The notes beneath the pieces were generated by a model. That model was not told where the DNA came from, did not search any database, and saw only the letters and a list, made by a program, of their open reading frames with translations. A DNA stretch of 64,000 bases, from assembly GCA_964035545.1 (NCBI GenBank), contig OZ037766.1, forward strand, positions 24,583,126 to 24,647,125, read 5' to 3'. The position numbers and the translations under genes were made by a program. Source of the stretch: Bugula neritina (lineage: Eukaryota > Bryozoa > Gymnolaemata > Cheilostomatida > Bugulidae). Positions 44,147 through 63,689 of this stretch are shown here, piece by piece (positions within the stretch are counted from its first letter, which is position 1; each line of letters starts with the position of its first letter).

Positions 44147-47100
44147 TGGTGTGTGTGGTGTGTGTGGTGTGTGTGGTGTGTGTGGTGTGTGTGTGTGTGT
44201 GTGTGGTGTGTGTGTGTATTGTAAAGTGCAGTTGGTTAAGCAATTCACTTAATTTCTTTAATACCTACTTTACAAATAAAAATGTGTTTGAAATCTGATA
44301 TACTCGTATTAATGACCGCCAACCTTTTAAAAAGATTAAAAAACCCAATTATTTCAAAATACATGTCTTTAAAATGGTATAATGTGCAAATTAATTAATT
44401 CATTATTTTGAAATAAAAGTAAAATTTTTAAAATCCTGTTTCACTTAAACAGAGGAAAATTTATACAAACTATAATAATTCTATTGACTGACGTTAGATA
44501 AACAGCAATTAAATTACTTTGTCTTCACAATGATAGCTATGTTAATTTATTTAAACTGGGTTGCTGCTATATTTTTTATTAAAAGTTATGGAAATATAAA
44601 TTTTGTGCTAACCGGCTTTTCTTCTTTATTGACAATGATTAAGTAAACAAAAACATGTTTACAATGCTAGATTACAATAGTTTATGTAACTCTTCTGCTC
44701 CTATTCTATTTTGGTTCTGTATGAATACAAATATTTACACAACTTAATCATGATAAAAAAAATATGATGTTTTCATTGTTTGAACAAAGTGATAAAAAAT
44801 TCAAGTTAAAAACTGCAGCTAAATATAGCCAAAAGCTTTCATTACATACTGCATTATGAAACATAACAGCCACGTGGATTGGAACTGAGGTCGATACATG
44901 GGCTACCAGTGATGATAAGATTTGGCCCCATTATATATGACTAGACATTTTGAAACATCGGTTAATTAATTGCTCACCTGAGTCTCTGTATTTAAAACCC
45001 TGAAAGCTGTGGCACTTCTCATCAGTTCTATAGCATATTGGCAAGCAGCCAACAGGTCCCTGGAAATGTGACGTCATTGTTTCATAACAATTTATCTCAA
45101 GCATATTATGCAACATCTTACATAATTATGCACTTTTCAAGTTTAGTCCAAAAGCTTGGGAAGAAAAGCAAATGCTATCTTGTATACCAATTGTTTAAAT
45201 TTTAGAACAATTCAATTCCTTCTTTTTGGAAATTATTTGAGAGTATAATATTTCAACTTTAAAGGGAAATCATACTGGGGTCAGTTGCATAACTGCCATT
45301 ACCTTACAAACAGCTTTACATTTCTCTATAAGAGGGAGCATAGTCTTAGGACCTCTAGCACAATTGAGAGCAACCACATCAGCGCCCTCACTTTCTAGAC
45401 GAGCCAGAGCTTCAGGAACTGGAACTTCATCAAATGTAATCTCTTTCTTGCTGGTTGCACAAATACTGACTACATTAGGCAGATCTGCATAAAAAATCAG
45501 TGGAAACATTTGAAACATTTGAAGCAGAACATACATAAAAAATAGCCTTGGGGTTAGGGTATTTTTGCTGCACTTGTTTGTACAATCTGTAAACATACCT
45601 CTATCAGCAACTGAAGGATAAAAATACTGATGCTGGTTTTTAGGATTTCATTGCAACAAACTAACTTAAAAAAATATAAAAGACTTGTTAAATGTTGAAC
45701 ACAATTATAATCTCATGTTGCTATAATAATTATTATAGCATGCTATATACTGACAAACATTTTTTTAAAGATTGAAAACTTAGATAATTACAAAAAACTA
45801 TTTCAGCTTGCAACTGGTTGATAATTATTTGATGCAATGTTATATCCCCAGTATTACAACTAGAAATTTTTGTGGTGATGCTAAAGCATGCAAATGAAGA
45901 AAATTTATAGTTGTTAATTTTCAACTCAAACTTACCAAAGCGCTTCATAACTTTCAAAGCTAAAGACGCTTCTCCATAGTCCCAGAACGTCTCTGCTATC
46001 ATGAAGTCTACACCAGCTTCCTTTGCCCACTGACATTGCTCCTATAATTGGATAAGACAATACCAGATTTGCATGTGATCATTTTAATTCTACATTAAAA
46101 ACTAGTACCTACTGAATTTTGTAAATATTGCATGTGATTTTAATTAGTATTTACATGCTTTAAAAATTTATTGCATTGAAGGTAAAACAATAAAAATTAC
46201 ACGCAAAAAAGTCTACTTTGGTGTGCTGCTAATGCAAGTAAGGTACGCCGAACATTATTATTTTCCTTTAAGTCTTGTTCTACCATCATGGTAACAGACT
46301 AACAGTAGGTTGCGAAGAAAGGCTTGAACATCTCCATAATATGTACTATGTGTTATGTGCTATGTGTTATGTGTTATGTGCTATTTGTTATGTGTTATGT
46401 GCTATTTGCTATGTGCTATAATGCGCTATTTGTTATGTGCTATGTGCTATGTGCGATATGCTATGTGTTATGTGCTATTTGCTATGTGCTATGTGCTATG
46501 TGCTATTTGTTATGTGCTATGTGCTATGTGCTATGCGCTATGTGCTATGTGGGATATGCTATGTGCTATGTGCTGCGTTCTATGTATAATATGCTACATA
46601 TATACTATGTAAAAGAGCTATGTATTACTAACACCTAAAAATATCAGTATATACCACCTAATAGATATTGAGCATAGCACATAACATGCATATAGCACTT
46701 GACACATAGTAATAATATAACATAACTTTGCTAGGTTTATCAGCTGTCTATCAACAGTTTATCAAGCATGTATAAATAATAAAGTGGCGACTGAATCAAA
46801 CTCAACTTTATTTAACTTTTAATACCAGGTTACAATTAAAAAGGTCATAAGATAGAAAATGCATCTGGTTATGTAAAGAGCACTTGCAGGGGCGACAAGT
46901 ATATTCATGCTATATGTGAATAGATTTCTTACTGATGCATAGAATCATAGCAATTGTTTATAAAGCTGGAGTCAGTTGTACCAGTATCTTTATCATAATT
47001 ATTCAATTTCATAGTGTTATAATTAGCTTAATCTTAATTTGATAGAAGTTATTGGAAGTCATTTGAAAATTTCTTGGATGCGGGATTTGTTATTAATAAA

Positions 47101-49592
47101 AAACAACCTTGATTACGTTATTTGAAATAGCACATTTTATTCAAATCAGTCTATATAGTTGAAAAACAATTGTCAATAAGTCATGAAATTGAACTACAAT
47201 GCTATAATAATATACCTGCTAAGCCAAAATTGATTGTTATATGACAATGCAGTAACTCCTAATAATTATTCAATTTCATAGTGTTAGAATTAGCTTAATC
47301 TTAATCTGATAGAAGTTATTGGAAATCATTTGAAGATTTCTTATTTGTTATTAATAATTGGTTGTGTAAAAATAAGTTACTTATTCATATTATGGAGCTC
47401 TTTTAATTCGAACCATACAATCCATGCAGACAAAAATCCTTAGATTAGAATGGCTGTTTGTGTTTGCTAAACGTGTAGAAACATGTCAATAAAAATGTAA
47501 TATTATATTGCACCAAAATGTATATTCCCATAATAAACAGCTTTCATTTTCTCTATGAAAAGATTATGGACTTTGAGTTAGATTATCATATACTCTATTA
47601 AGTACTCTACTTACAGTAAACATGTTCTCACACTCTTGTATGGTCTCCGGTTTGTTAGGATCATACAGATTAGAGTTACAGAGACCTCCAGCAAATAACT
47701 TGTTATTCTCTCTGGCAACCTCCTTCGCTATTTGTAAAGCTCTTTTGTTGACTTCTTCAAGCTCTCCTTCTCTACCAACATCCTTCATCTTCTCTCTGGT
47801 GGCATAATACTGCAATATTACAAAAAAATTAAAAGTTTTGGAAGTTGTCCAGCTTATCTCACAGGAGAAGTGCAATCAAACTAAACTGCAGGTAAAAGCT
47901 GTGATAAGTTGTTGTGTAATACAGAGTCCAACATTCTGAACCTTTTTGATATTTTGACGTATTAGTATGTTTCTCCTAAGAGCTACAGTTTGTTTATGAT
48001 GGAGAGTTTTTAAGTTTAATTCAAGTTAGACTAATGTAGCTTTGTTAGTTTTGAGCATTTAAAATTGTGATTGAGCTGCAACTAAATTTTGGTTCAGGCT
48101 AAACACACTTTGCCAAACCGTAAGCCTTAACATAAAATGTCAGCCATTTTTAATGTGTCCGGGCTGAGGTTTTCAAAGTCCGCTATTAAGGATGATCTAT
48201 GACACCTCATTGGACAATTGTTCAATAGGAGGCCGCAGCAACCGTTTTGAATCAAACAGTGCTTGATCCTAACGCTGTACAGAAAGCTTAAGCATTTGTA
48301 AAATGGCTGACATTTTATGTTACAACCAAGGGTGCAGCGAAGTGTGTCTAGGGGGTTAGTGTCCTGGTAGCAGGAGTTCAGGTGGTACAAGCAGTGGATG
48401 TAGGGGCAGTTGAGGAGTGCCACTTTCAGTGTGGTATTAGACAGTGTACCTGGTGCTACATAACAGTGATAACTCTATACACATATTTGAAATAATATAA
48501 ATGCAGAATCATTGCTTATGCAAAATTATAAAATAAAATATCCGTAAAAAAATTTATGAGTCCAAGATTAAAGTTTATGATGTTAAGTTGCTCAATTGAT
48601 TGGCCTATAGCATGAGTATCTTTTACATCAAGATTAACTTGTGGATAACTTGCTAATAATCTAACAAAAATTTTTTTGAGTTTAAACAATAAGTAACCTA
48701 AACAGTTACCTATGTCTGCATGCTCAGCTTTTTGAATATTTTACTTTATAAAGTTAGATATGCTGTTCAATTAGGTCATAGTTCTTTAACTATTTTACTT
48801 ATTTAAAGCTTCTCACCGTAAAAGCCTGAACTACATCTGTACCAGCATCAACAAACTCCTGGTGAAGAGCCCTGACACATTCAGGGTAGTCCAGGACCAC
48901 TTCAGGAACAAAGCTGGCTGGCTTAACTTTACCTCTTCTTATAAACTCAAAGAGATAGCCTTCAGCTATCAGAATAGGTTTGTTAGTCTTCAGATACTCC
49001 CGGAAATCTGCATCAAGATATAAACAACTAGTAATCCTTTTTTTCTTAAGATTTCTTGTCACTTTTGATAAAATGAAATACAACCAAGGAGCCTGTGATT
49101 TCGAAAATTGCTTGTTGGTAAATGACTAGCATATTATAACTTACTTCAAGAATTTTGCTAACAGTACCAAAAAACAACAGCTAAAAGTTGAATTCTTGTT
49201 ATAAATAGGCAAAAGGCTAGAAAAGTTGTGTAGCTATAACCAATTAATTTGAGTGAAGTCTAGCCCTTATACTTATAACAATTATCTGAAATGTTCAAAA
49301 TTTAACTCATTTATACTACAGTAATCTACATATTTTGTAAAGAGCTTCATTTTCTTCGGCATAATATGCATGTAATGTATTTTAAAATAATAGTTTTTAA
49401 TTAGTTAGTACCCACTGTAGCTGTCTTATTCAATGTCTAATCTTTGGCAATTAAAAAATATGGCTCTTTACTCTCTTGATTTTGCATGCAAATTGATTAT
49501 ATAAATTTTAAAACTTGCAAATAAATGAATATCAAGTGAAAGTTAAAATAGCTTCACAATAGTAAATAACCTAAATAATTTTACTTACCCAT
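42902..49592 (-). CDS. Betaine--homocysteine S-methyltransferase-like enzyme, copy 1
   Basis: Eight coding exons, 5' to 3', are 49592-49589, 49007-48817, 47809-47615, 46041-45936, 45484-45303, 45059-44978, 43958-43781 and 43007-42902 (TAG), giving 347 aa. The initiator exon supplies only ATG plus one base. The family transfers a methyl group to homocysteine to make methionine in the cytosol, using a zinc bound by three cysteines. These are visible as Cys207 in ALNCARG and Cys290-Cys291 in GLCCGND. Other landmarks are PILIAEGYLFE (near the N-terminus), VVQAFTYYAT (the FYA region of BHMT) and [10 protein letters not shown]. At 347 aa it is shorter than human BHMT (about 406), lacking the C-terminal oligomerisation tail. 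The Trp before the TPE segment of human BHMT is replaced by Phe (SFVPE), so the methyl donor is uncertain. Introns carry a MITE, a GT repeat and a minisatellite element. Confidence 0.92.
44012..44218. repeat. GT microsatellite grading into an 8-bp GTGTGTGG repeat
   Basis: About 130 bases of GT are followed by six or more GTGTGTGG units, then GT again. It lies in intron 6 of BHMT copy 1, right beside the exon at 43958. Confidence 0.95.
46310..47365. mobile_element. Dispersed repeat element, copy in intron 3 of BHMT copy 1
   Basis: This aligns with 55100-55808, in a different intron of the second BHMT gene. Shared blocks include CTCCATAATATGTACTATGTG, CACCTAATAGATATTGAGCA, AGTGGCGACTGAATCAAA and GCACTTGCAGG. 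It holds an expanded 7-bp minisatellite on the left. On the right it has about two copies of a roughly 265-base tandem unit (AATTATTCAATTTCATAGTG at about 46997 and 47264). No coding capacity is seen. Confidence 0.7.
46337..46600. repeat. 7-bp minisatellite (TGCTATG and variants)
   Basis: More than 30 copies of TATGTGC/TATGTGT/TATTTGC units. The matching place in the other element copy (55130-55165) holds only about three units, so this array expanded here. Confidence 0.9.
48094..48355. mobile_element. MITE, second copy (inverted) in intron 2 of BHMT copy 1
   Basis: The right end reads AAGTGTGTCTAGGGGG then TTA; the left end (CTAAACACACTTTG) is degraded. Its interior matches the reverse complement of 26262-26528, for example CTATGACACCTCATT, CAGTGCTTGATCC and ATGGCTGACAT. 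This confirms a family with at least two members. Confidence 0.7.
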
Positions 49593-52479
49593 TGATTCGC
49601 TTTAAACACAGATCAATGAACAAAATGATTTACATTTCCATTTTAAATAGCCTTCGATACCACGTCTTTATCTGTTTGACCTTGCAAAAAATAAGAAAAC
49701 TGGAGTATACCGGTTTGTTTCACTTTGAAGTCTGCGCAAATGCAATACCAAGATAACAACAGCTGGTAACATAGACTTATAGATAAACTATTAGCATCTT
49801 TGAACAAAATTACAACATAGCCTACAGAAAAACAGTAGACTGAATGGTGTGCTAATTAGACTGGCAATATTCTTGAAAATATTCTTAAAAATATAAATGA
49901 CAATTGATTATAACGGTTCCTTAATAATTTAAGCCATTAATTTACATTTTACGCTTACAATACGCTGCTGTAACAAATAGGCCCAACAATTCACACTTCA
50001 CAGTCATGTACACATTACCAACTGAATCCAAAGTACATGTTTGTTATCACTGCATGTAAACACTATGACAAGTTTTTGCAATGTTGTGCATATTCTCACC
50101 GTATATAGTGAGGGTATTACTAACTGTCACAAACACTTAGCCACGTACGGTAATAATTTTCTGTCTCAATTCAATACTTCTTTCGTAACAGCAATCTTGT
50201 AAATTTAAGCACTTGCTGGTTAAGTTTGGAAAAAAGCCCACAAAATGATAAAAATGTTAAAAAGCTTAGCGTTTTCAACAAAGCAAATGTAAAAAAATAG
50301 CTGATGCTACATTAAGCAATTTAGATTAAATATAGCTATTTTTAAAGGGTTAGCGAAATGTTCTTTTTTGATTCAGAATAGACCGGTGAATGTAATGTAG
50401 GTTAGGTACTTTTTATTATGTTATATAACTCAAAGGTATCCAATTTCTTTAGTTGACATAAGCAACTAAAAATCATAGTAATAAACAGTAAAATCAAATA
50501 GAGGTGTAGCATTTTTGTGCACACGAAATCTAGCTTAAGCAATGGTACATAAAAGCTGAACTATACCAAACTGTTGCTGTAATAATTCTGTCAAGCAGAT
50601 TAAAATAGCTGTCAACTTTTTTTAAATTTAAACTTTATTTTACATGCTGCTAAAAAGCTTGGCACAGGTTTTGTGAAAGCTATAACCAAGATTATTTACC
50701 AATTTTGTGCGAGTGCTTATTATATATGCTAAAAACGAAATCATATAACTCTAGCCTACTCAATATTTAAAAACTTGTCAATTGTCAAATCGATGATTTT
50801 TAACAAACTGGCATGAGTGAAAGACTTCAAATGCATGGGACTGTGGGGACATCTATTCAAATGTGATGTCTTAGCTTAAAGAGTATATAATGCAGCACTA
50901 TCCCTTTCGGTGTACTTTGCCTTTGATTTAGCCCAATGATTGACATATACTCTCCAACTTGCAGTTTATGTTAATTTTTATCAATCTGTCTGAGCCAATA
51001 TATAAGCTTAATATAGCCACAGGTCAAAGGGAGGTGGAAAGTTACAGAAATCAGTTGATATTGTATATTTTTATCAATGATAATTTTTATATAAATACTG
51101 TTTCACATTAATTTGATGCTAATGTAGGCTTTCAACTAGAGGTCTGCCAAAGTTTGCCCGGCACCAAACCTTGAATAGAATCTGTCCAACTTCGGTTTAA
51201 AAAGACATGCCTGGTGCCTTTTTGTTTCTACCCAAATAAGTGACAGCGAGTGTGCATTCTATATGCTCTCAATTAGACATCTGTGTAGTGTTGAGTTTAC
51301 CCAGTGGCTCTTGTGGTGTAATGGTAGCACACTTGTTTGCAAGCCAGAGAACTCGGGTTTGATTCCCAGTGGGGGTGAAATTATTAGAACATAAAAAGAA
51401 TACTTAAAATCATGTTGAAGGATTTGCCAAAAAAGCTCAGGAAGTACATAAAATAATAATCTTGAGAGGTTAAATTGACTGAAACCGGAGCATCAAGTGT
51501 GCTTTATCCCTGTGTGGAAAATCTTCTTAAAGTTTAATGTTGAAGTTATATCACAATCTGTCAACATTAGTCAGAGTGATATACCAATAGCACACTTAGC
51601 AGCCAGAATATATAATAGCCGTCATGTGACCGAGTACAGCCAGTCATTTGGCAAGTGAACCGGAAGTAGCAGCATATACATGTATAAATGGTGAATGTGT
51701 GCCCAACACTACTATAGTAAACAATTATACAGCTATCATTGTTTTATAATCTTAAAATGTTTTCTACAGTAGAAATGTCCAAAGTCTGTAGTAGCTCAAG
51801 CAGAAACTAAAATCTAGGAACCTGGGAATATCAATTTTGTGAAAGCCAAATATAAGCAGAATTAAAGATTATATTTTGTTTCAATTCTCTACACCAGAAG
51901 ATAACTATTGACCTAAGACAATGATTTTTAGGGCCTAAAAGCGGAGTTGCATTTCTTGCAATATTTTTATTTTCATCTGCGATAGGAGTTGTTGCCCCAT
52001 AGTGCAAATTAGTCTTGCTTCTAATGTAAAAAAACAATTCCAGTTAGAGTAGACAACAAATCAGATTAGTGACTGTGATGGTAACTTTTTGAAAACTTTA
52101 ACTCAGTACAGAACATAAAATAATAGTTTGTAGCTCCTCGTTCCCAAAAGATATACTTTTAAATTAGTCATCTCTTTTCCTTATCTGAAAAGCATTTATT
52201 GCTACTAATTTGTTTACAATAGAAATTATTAGCTTTACTGCTTGTTCGAGTGTCACATTACAAAATTAGGTCTATATACGGTCCTATGACAGATTCCATC
52301 GTCATTTCCTACATTTAATTTTCAACAAAAGTATAAATGCACCATTACTTATAGCAACTGCATTAGACCATTCATTAGATATTAGAAAGAATAGACTGTA
52401 TTTCAAGGCAATTACAGCGAAGAAGCATTTTAGAATCTAGCTATGCTTTATAAAGAATAATGCTTTAAATAATCATGTA
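49593..52479. other. Intergenic region between the two BHMT-like genes
   Basis: About 2.9 kb containing the likely promoter of BHMT copy 1 and the 3' flank of copy 2. The string GTTAAGTTTGGAAAAAA near 50220 recurs near 60783, upstream of copy 2, and may be a remnant of the duplicated upstream region. A SINE lies at 51283-51380. A weak AATAAA for copy 2 is at 52195-52200 on the minus strand. No gene is seen. Confidence 0.55.
51283..51380 (+). mobile_element. tRNA-like SINE copy (family 1)
   Basis: TAGTGTTGAGTTTACCCAGT leads into a tRNA-like module with TGGTGTAATGGTAGCACAC and a B-box-like GGTTTGATTCCCAGTGGGGG. The leader before the module matches that of the 41.6 and 57.4 kb copies. Confidence 0.7.
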
Positions 52480-59770
<7,291 letters not shown>

Positions 59771-62700
59771 TATTGTACTGTATTTGCAGGTTATAGTAAA
59801 CAGAGATGGTTCACGGTGTTATGCCAACTGCCTGGTGGTGTTTTCTGCTTGCGTAATCTTACAATAACCAGTCCTTACCAGTTTGCATCATAGCAAAGTT
59901 CACCTATAAACTTGTATCAAGATAAAAACTGTCAACAGCCTAAAGATAAACATTGACTAGGGTTTAAACTTCACTCTAATATTATGTAGACTTTAGTCTA
60001 TTATATACATAAAGCTTAAGTAGTGTTCCAACACAAACATGCAGTAGCATTACCCTACATGCAATATGCTACTGTATTTGTTATTGATGTCTAGTTAATT
60101 AAATAATAATACTGGATTAGTTGAACTTTTACAAGCATTGCAAATAGAAAAAATGTTATACATCTATTATAACACTTTACAATGTCAGCACTGCTCCTAT
60201 ATAACTTTTTTGAACAACATGAAAATAGACAGTCAACTTGCTCACAACTAAGTGGCAGTAATAATTTAGGAGCAGTATAGTGGAGAAATTGAGATAGACT
60301 AAACTCTTTAAAATCTTTTATTACATTTTGGTTTGGGGCATGGGTTGAAATTCATAAAAGAACATAACTTATGATGATACAATGTTAATCTAGAACACAT
60401 GCTTTTTCTTAATTTCTCCATTATTGCTCCTACCTTGCAGTAGTTACTAAACTTTGCTAATATAGTTATCAAAGCAGGTTAATTGAGATAAACAAGTTAT
60501 AGGTTTAGTGTGCTATAATATTATTTGGGAATTGGCATCTTTTACTGTTTAAAATTCTGGCCAGTAAAAAGCATGAATTTTCTTACAATGTAAGCCACAA
60601 ATTTAAGAGTAACACATATATGTATAGAGCTACCGCAGTAACAAAAAGCTGGCATAGACTATATAAATTTTGTACCATCACCAACTGTTCTAAGAATTCG
60701 GTCAAATTGATAAATTTTTGCCTCGAGCCAATGTCTTCTGTGCATCTATATAACTATGCTGGGAGCATTTGCACCTGGTGGTTAAGTTTGGAAAAAACCC
60801 ACAAAAGATAAGATTTGTTATAATGAAGCAACGTGCATTTGTTAGACAGTGTCTACATGCCACATCTTGTATAACATAATTATGTTATTTTATCTGGCTT
60901 TTATCTAGAAAGCCATCTCCATATAATTATATAGTAATAATTTAGCTCTGATGTAGTAATGACCAGTTATAGGCGACGAAGTATTATATGGATCAAAAAT
61001 ATTATGTTAAGTTTCATGATCTTAAACTAATGAATCATTTCAAAAAACTTTATATGCAACGCGTGCACCAGTACAGATTACATAGTTGCTAATTACGTGC
61101 TAATGTCCAAATACTTTGGTTAACCTACCAATTTTTAAACATATATTAGAAAATGAAAAGAATGAAGTGCTGTTATCTACCTAAACACTCCATTTAGTGC
61201 AGGTTATAGGCGTTTAGCTATCTTATCAGTCTGAAATAAGCTTTTGAGAGAATATATTAATAATCTAAAATTAATTTAAAATCATTACAAATAGCAAATG
61301 ATATTATAGCACACTATAATTACCAGACTTAACAAATTGATTTGCAGTCAAACTGTAGTTGCTTTTTACTCCAAAAAGACAACTCTCAGTTTAACTCAGA
61401 GGTAATTATAACTCAATGTGAGAACTCTAAAGCATCATTTTTATGTCTTAGTGAAGCAATTCACTGCCTATAGCAATTCATTGTCTTTTCAAGAGGGCAT
61501 AACTCACCAAATAGTTTAATATCACTGATTATCTGAAATACTAGCATTACAAGCTTGCATTATTAAGTTTCTATGCACAATCAAATAATTCACTATGAAA
61601 TTCAATATTTATTAAACTTACACCAATTTTAGAACATATCTTGTTGAGCTACCTGTGATATGAGTAGCCTGTATAAAATAGTTTTGTTAAACTTTACAGA
61701 TGTGATTTCTCTGCGGCATATTTAGACAGTTTGTAGCTCCTTGACCGTAGAGAGCAGTGTTTACTGTAGTTCTCTACTTGCAACTGGTGCTAAATAATTA
61801 CAATACTAATTTCATTGATTGCTTTCAACTGCATGGGTGTTGTATAATACACAATATGCTGCTATGTTAATATTGTATATGAGTATTGATTTTACACACC
61901 CAGCCTAATAAAGTTATATTTTTGTATTGATAGTTTATCGTAGAGCTGTTTATTTAATGAAAAGTTGGCTGCAGTACAATTAACACATGATACAGCTAGT
62001 GGAACTCATTAGTAATAATTTTAAAAACTTTCCTGGTAATTATCATTCTAAGTTGTATACAGAAGATATGATACATAATTTTGAGGGAGTTTTGAAAAGT
62101 TGGGAAGGGATTTGTGAGGGGTTTGAAGGAGTTTGTGAGGGATTTGGGAAGGGAGAAGATATTGAAACTTTGAAGCTGTACATTTAGTCTGGTAAAGTTT
62201 TAAAGTCATTTTATTCTTTGAGTAGAGATTGCCTAATAGCCATGAATTACTGAGTCATCGAAACTAGTTTTCAGCAAAACTTATTTAGAGACCATTGATG
62301 GTGCACCATGGACGGTAGCCAATAATGGTCAGCCTCCTAACCTCCAAAACCCGTCATAAGATTGCTGTTATAGTCGTCTTTCCAACTTATAATAGTGCAA
62401 ATGTATAACGGAATAACAGTTCTTGACCTATACTTTTAAAAACGGAAAAACATGCAAGTCTATCAACTACCAGCTCTGAGGTAGCCATTCTTGTCTAAAT
62501 ATAGCTGTTACTAAAAGAAGGACGTCATCAAAATGATCTAGAGGAGATTTCTGATTAAGGCAAGAGCTTCCAAATTAACCAATCATGTTTAATGGGACTC
62601 TAACTTCAATTTAGCCGAAATTGATATGTATAAATTGGTAAAAGGCTTCAATTGCTAAACTATGAGCCCTATAAATATTTTGATTATTATTACATATTGT

Positions 62701-63030
62701 TTAAACACCTTAATTATTGTTATATAGCTTATACATTTGTTTTAACTAGGATCTCTTATAAAAAGTCAAAAAGAAGTTGGTCTCTCTGCCTTTAAGTTAT
62801 ACTGATCATAATGATAGTGAGAAGCTTATTGAGTAAAGAGTTGTCGTTTCAATATTATAATAACGCGTCTTTTTCGAAATGTTTACGCAAATTTAGCGAT
62901 TATGAATTATAGCACTACTGAGACTAGGAACTGGGACTATCGACTCATAGTTTAGATAGTTACCGCGTTGCTGTAAATATTGCAGATTTAGTTATGTACA
63001 ATATCTTACCTGCTGTCTTTCGTTCCCAGA
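59771..63030. other. Region upstream of BHMT copy 2, no recognised gene
   Basis: About 3.3 kb of AT-rich DNA, probably including the promoter of BHMT copy 2. A 66-codon open frame at 61987-62187 (plus) has a glycine/phenylalanine-rich repeat made by G-rich tandem DNA and no family resemblance. GTTAAGTTTGGAAAAAA near 60783 matches a string upstream of BHMT copy 1. Confidence 0.5.
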
Positions 63031-63232
63031 TCATCAAACAAGAATATTCTGGTAGCTGAAAGAAGGCTTGTTTGGTGGTTCAATGATCAGAACGTACCCT
63101 TTTGGGTTGATTATCCCTACATCATGGCCCAGGAGCACTTTAGGTATGTATTTTACTCTATTTAATTTGATTTTTATATAATTTTCATTTTCTTCCAGTC
63201 AGCACTGTACAAGGTTTGGTTTTCAACTCTGA
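63031..63232 (+). CDS. Possible two-exon 3' end of an unidentified gene
   Basis: An open stretch at 63031-63143 follows a pyrimidine-rich acceptor (TCGTTCCCAG) and ends in a good donor (AG, then gtatgt). A strong acceptor (TTTTCTTCCAG) at 63198 would join it in frame to a short exon ending in TGA at 63230-63232. The peptide includes LVWWFNDQNVPFWVDYPYI, which looks protein-like (aromatic-rich, ordered). I do not recognise the family. No upstream exon was found, so it could also be chance or part of a mobile element. Confidence 0.25.
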
Positions 63233-63689
63233 TGTTCATGATGATGATGATCGCATTTTGATTTTTGTTGAAATAAAAATAAAAGTCAAGTTTAACTTGG
63301 AACCTAACTTCAAGATATTGATAAAGATCGAGATGAAGAATAAGTGTATTGGTATGCCACCCAGAAGTATTGGCAGGCAGCCAATCATTAAAGCTTTCAA
63401 GCTTCAAAAGCTTTCACCAAAGCTACTATTAGCTGGCAGAGCTAGTTCATTCACTGTACTGCATGAGTCAGTGTATCATGATCAAACCGCCATATTTACA
63501 CTCTTTGTATGAATAAACTATCGGTTTCGGTATTGTGATGGCTAAGATTTTTATCCACGCATCAATATTGGTACGATTTGACAGTTAATAAACTCGAAAA
63601 CCTGTTGCCAAGTTGGCTAGTAGTTAAAGCATATCTTGCAACCAGACACAAACACAAACCGATACAGTACCAATATTGCTGAGGCTGAC

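Noticed and set aside
46337-46600. CRISPR-like array (short regular repeats)
   Set aside because: The unit is a 7-bp tandem with no unique spacers, inside an intron of an animal gene; it is a minisatellite.
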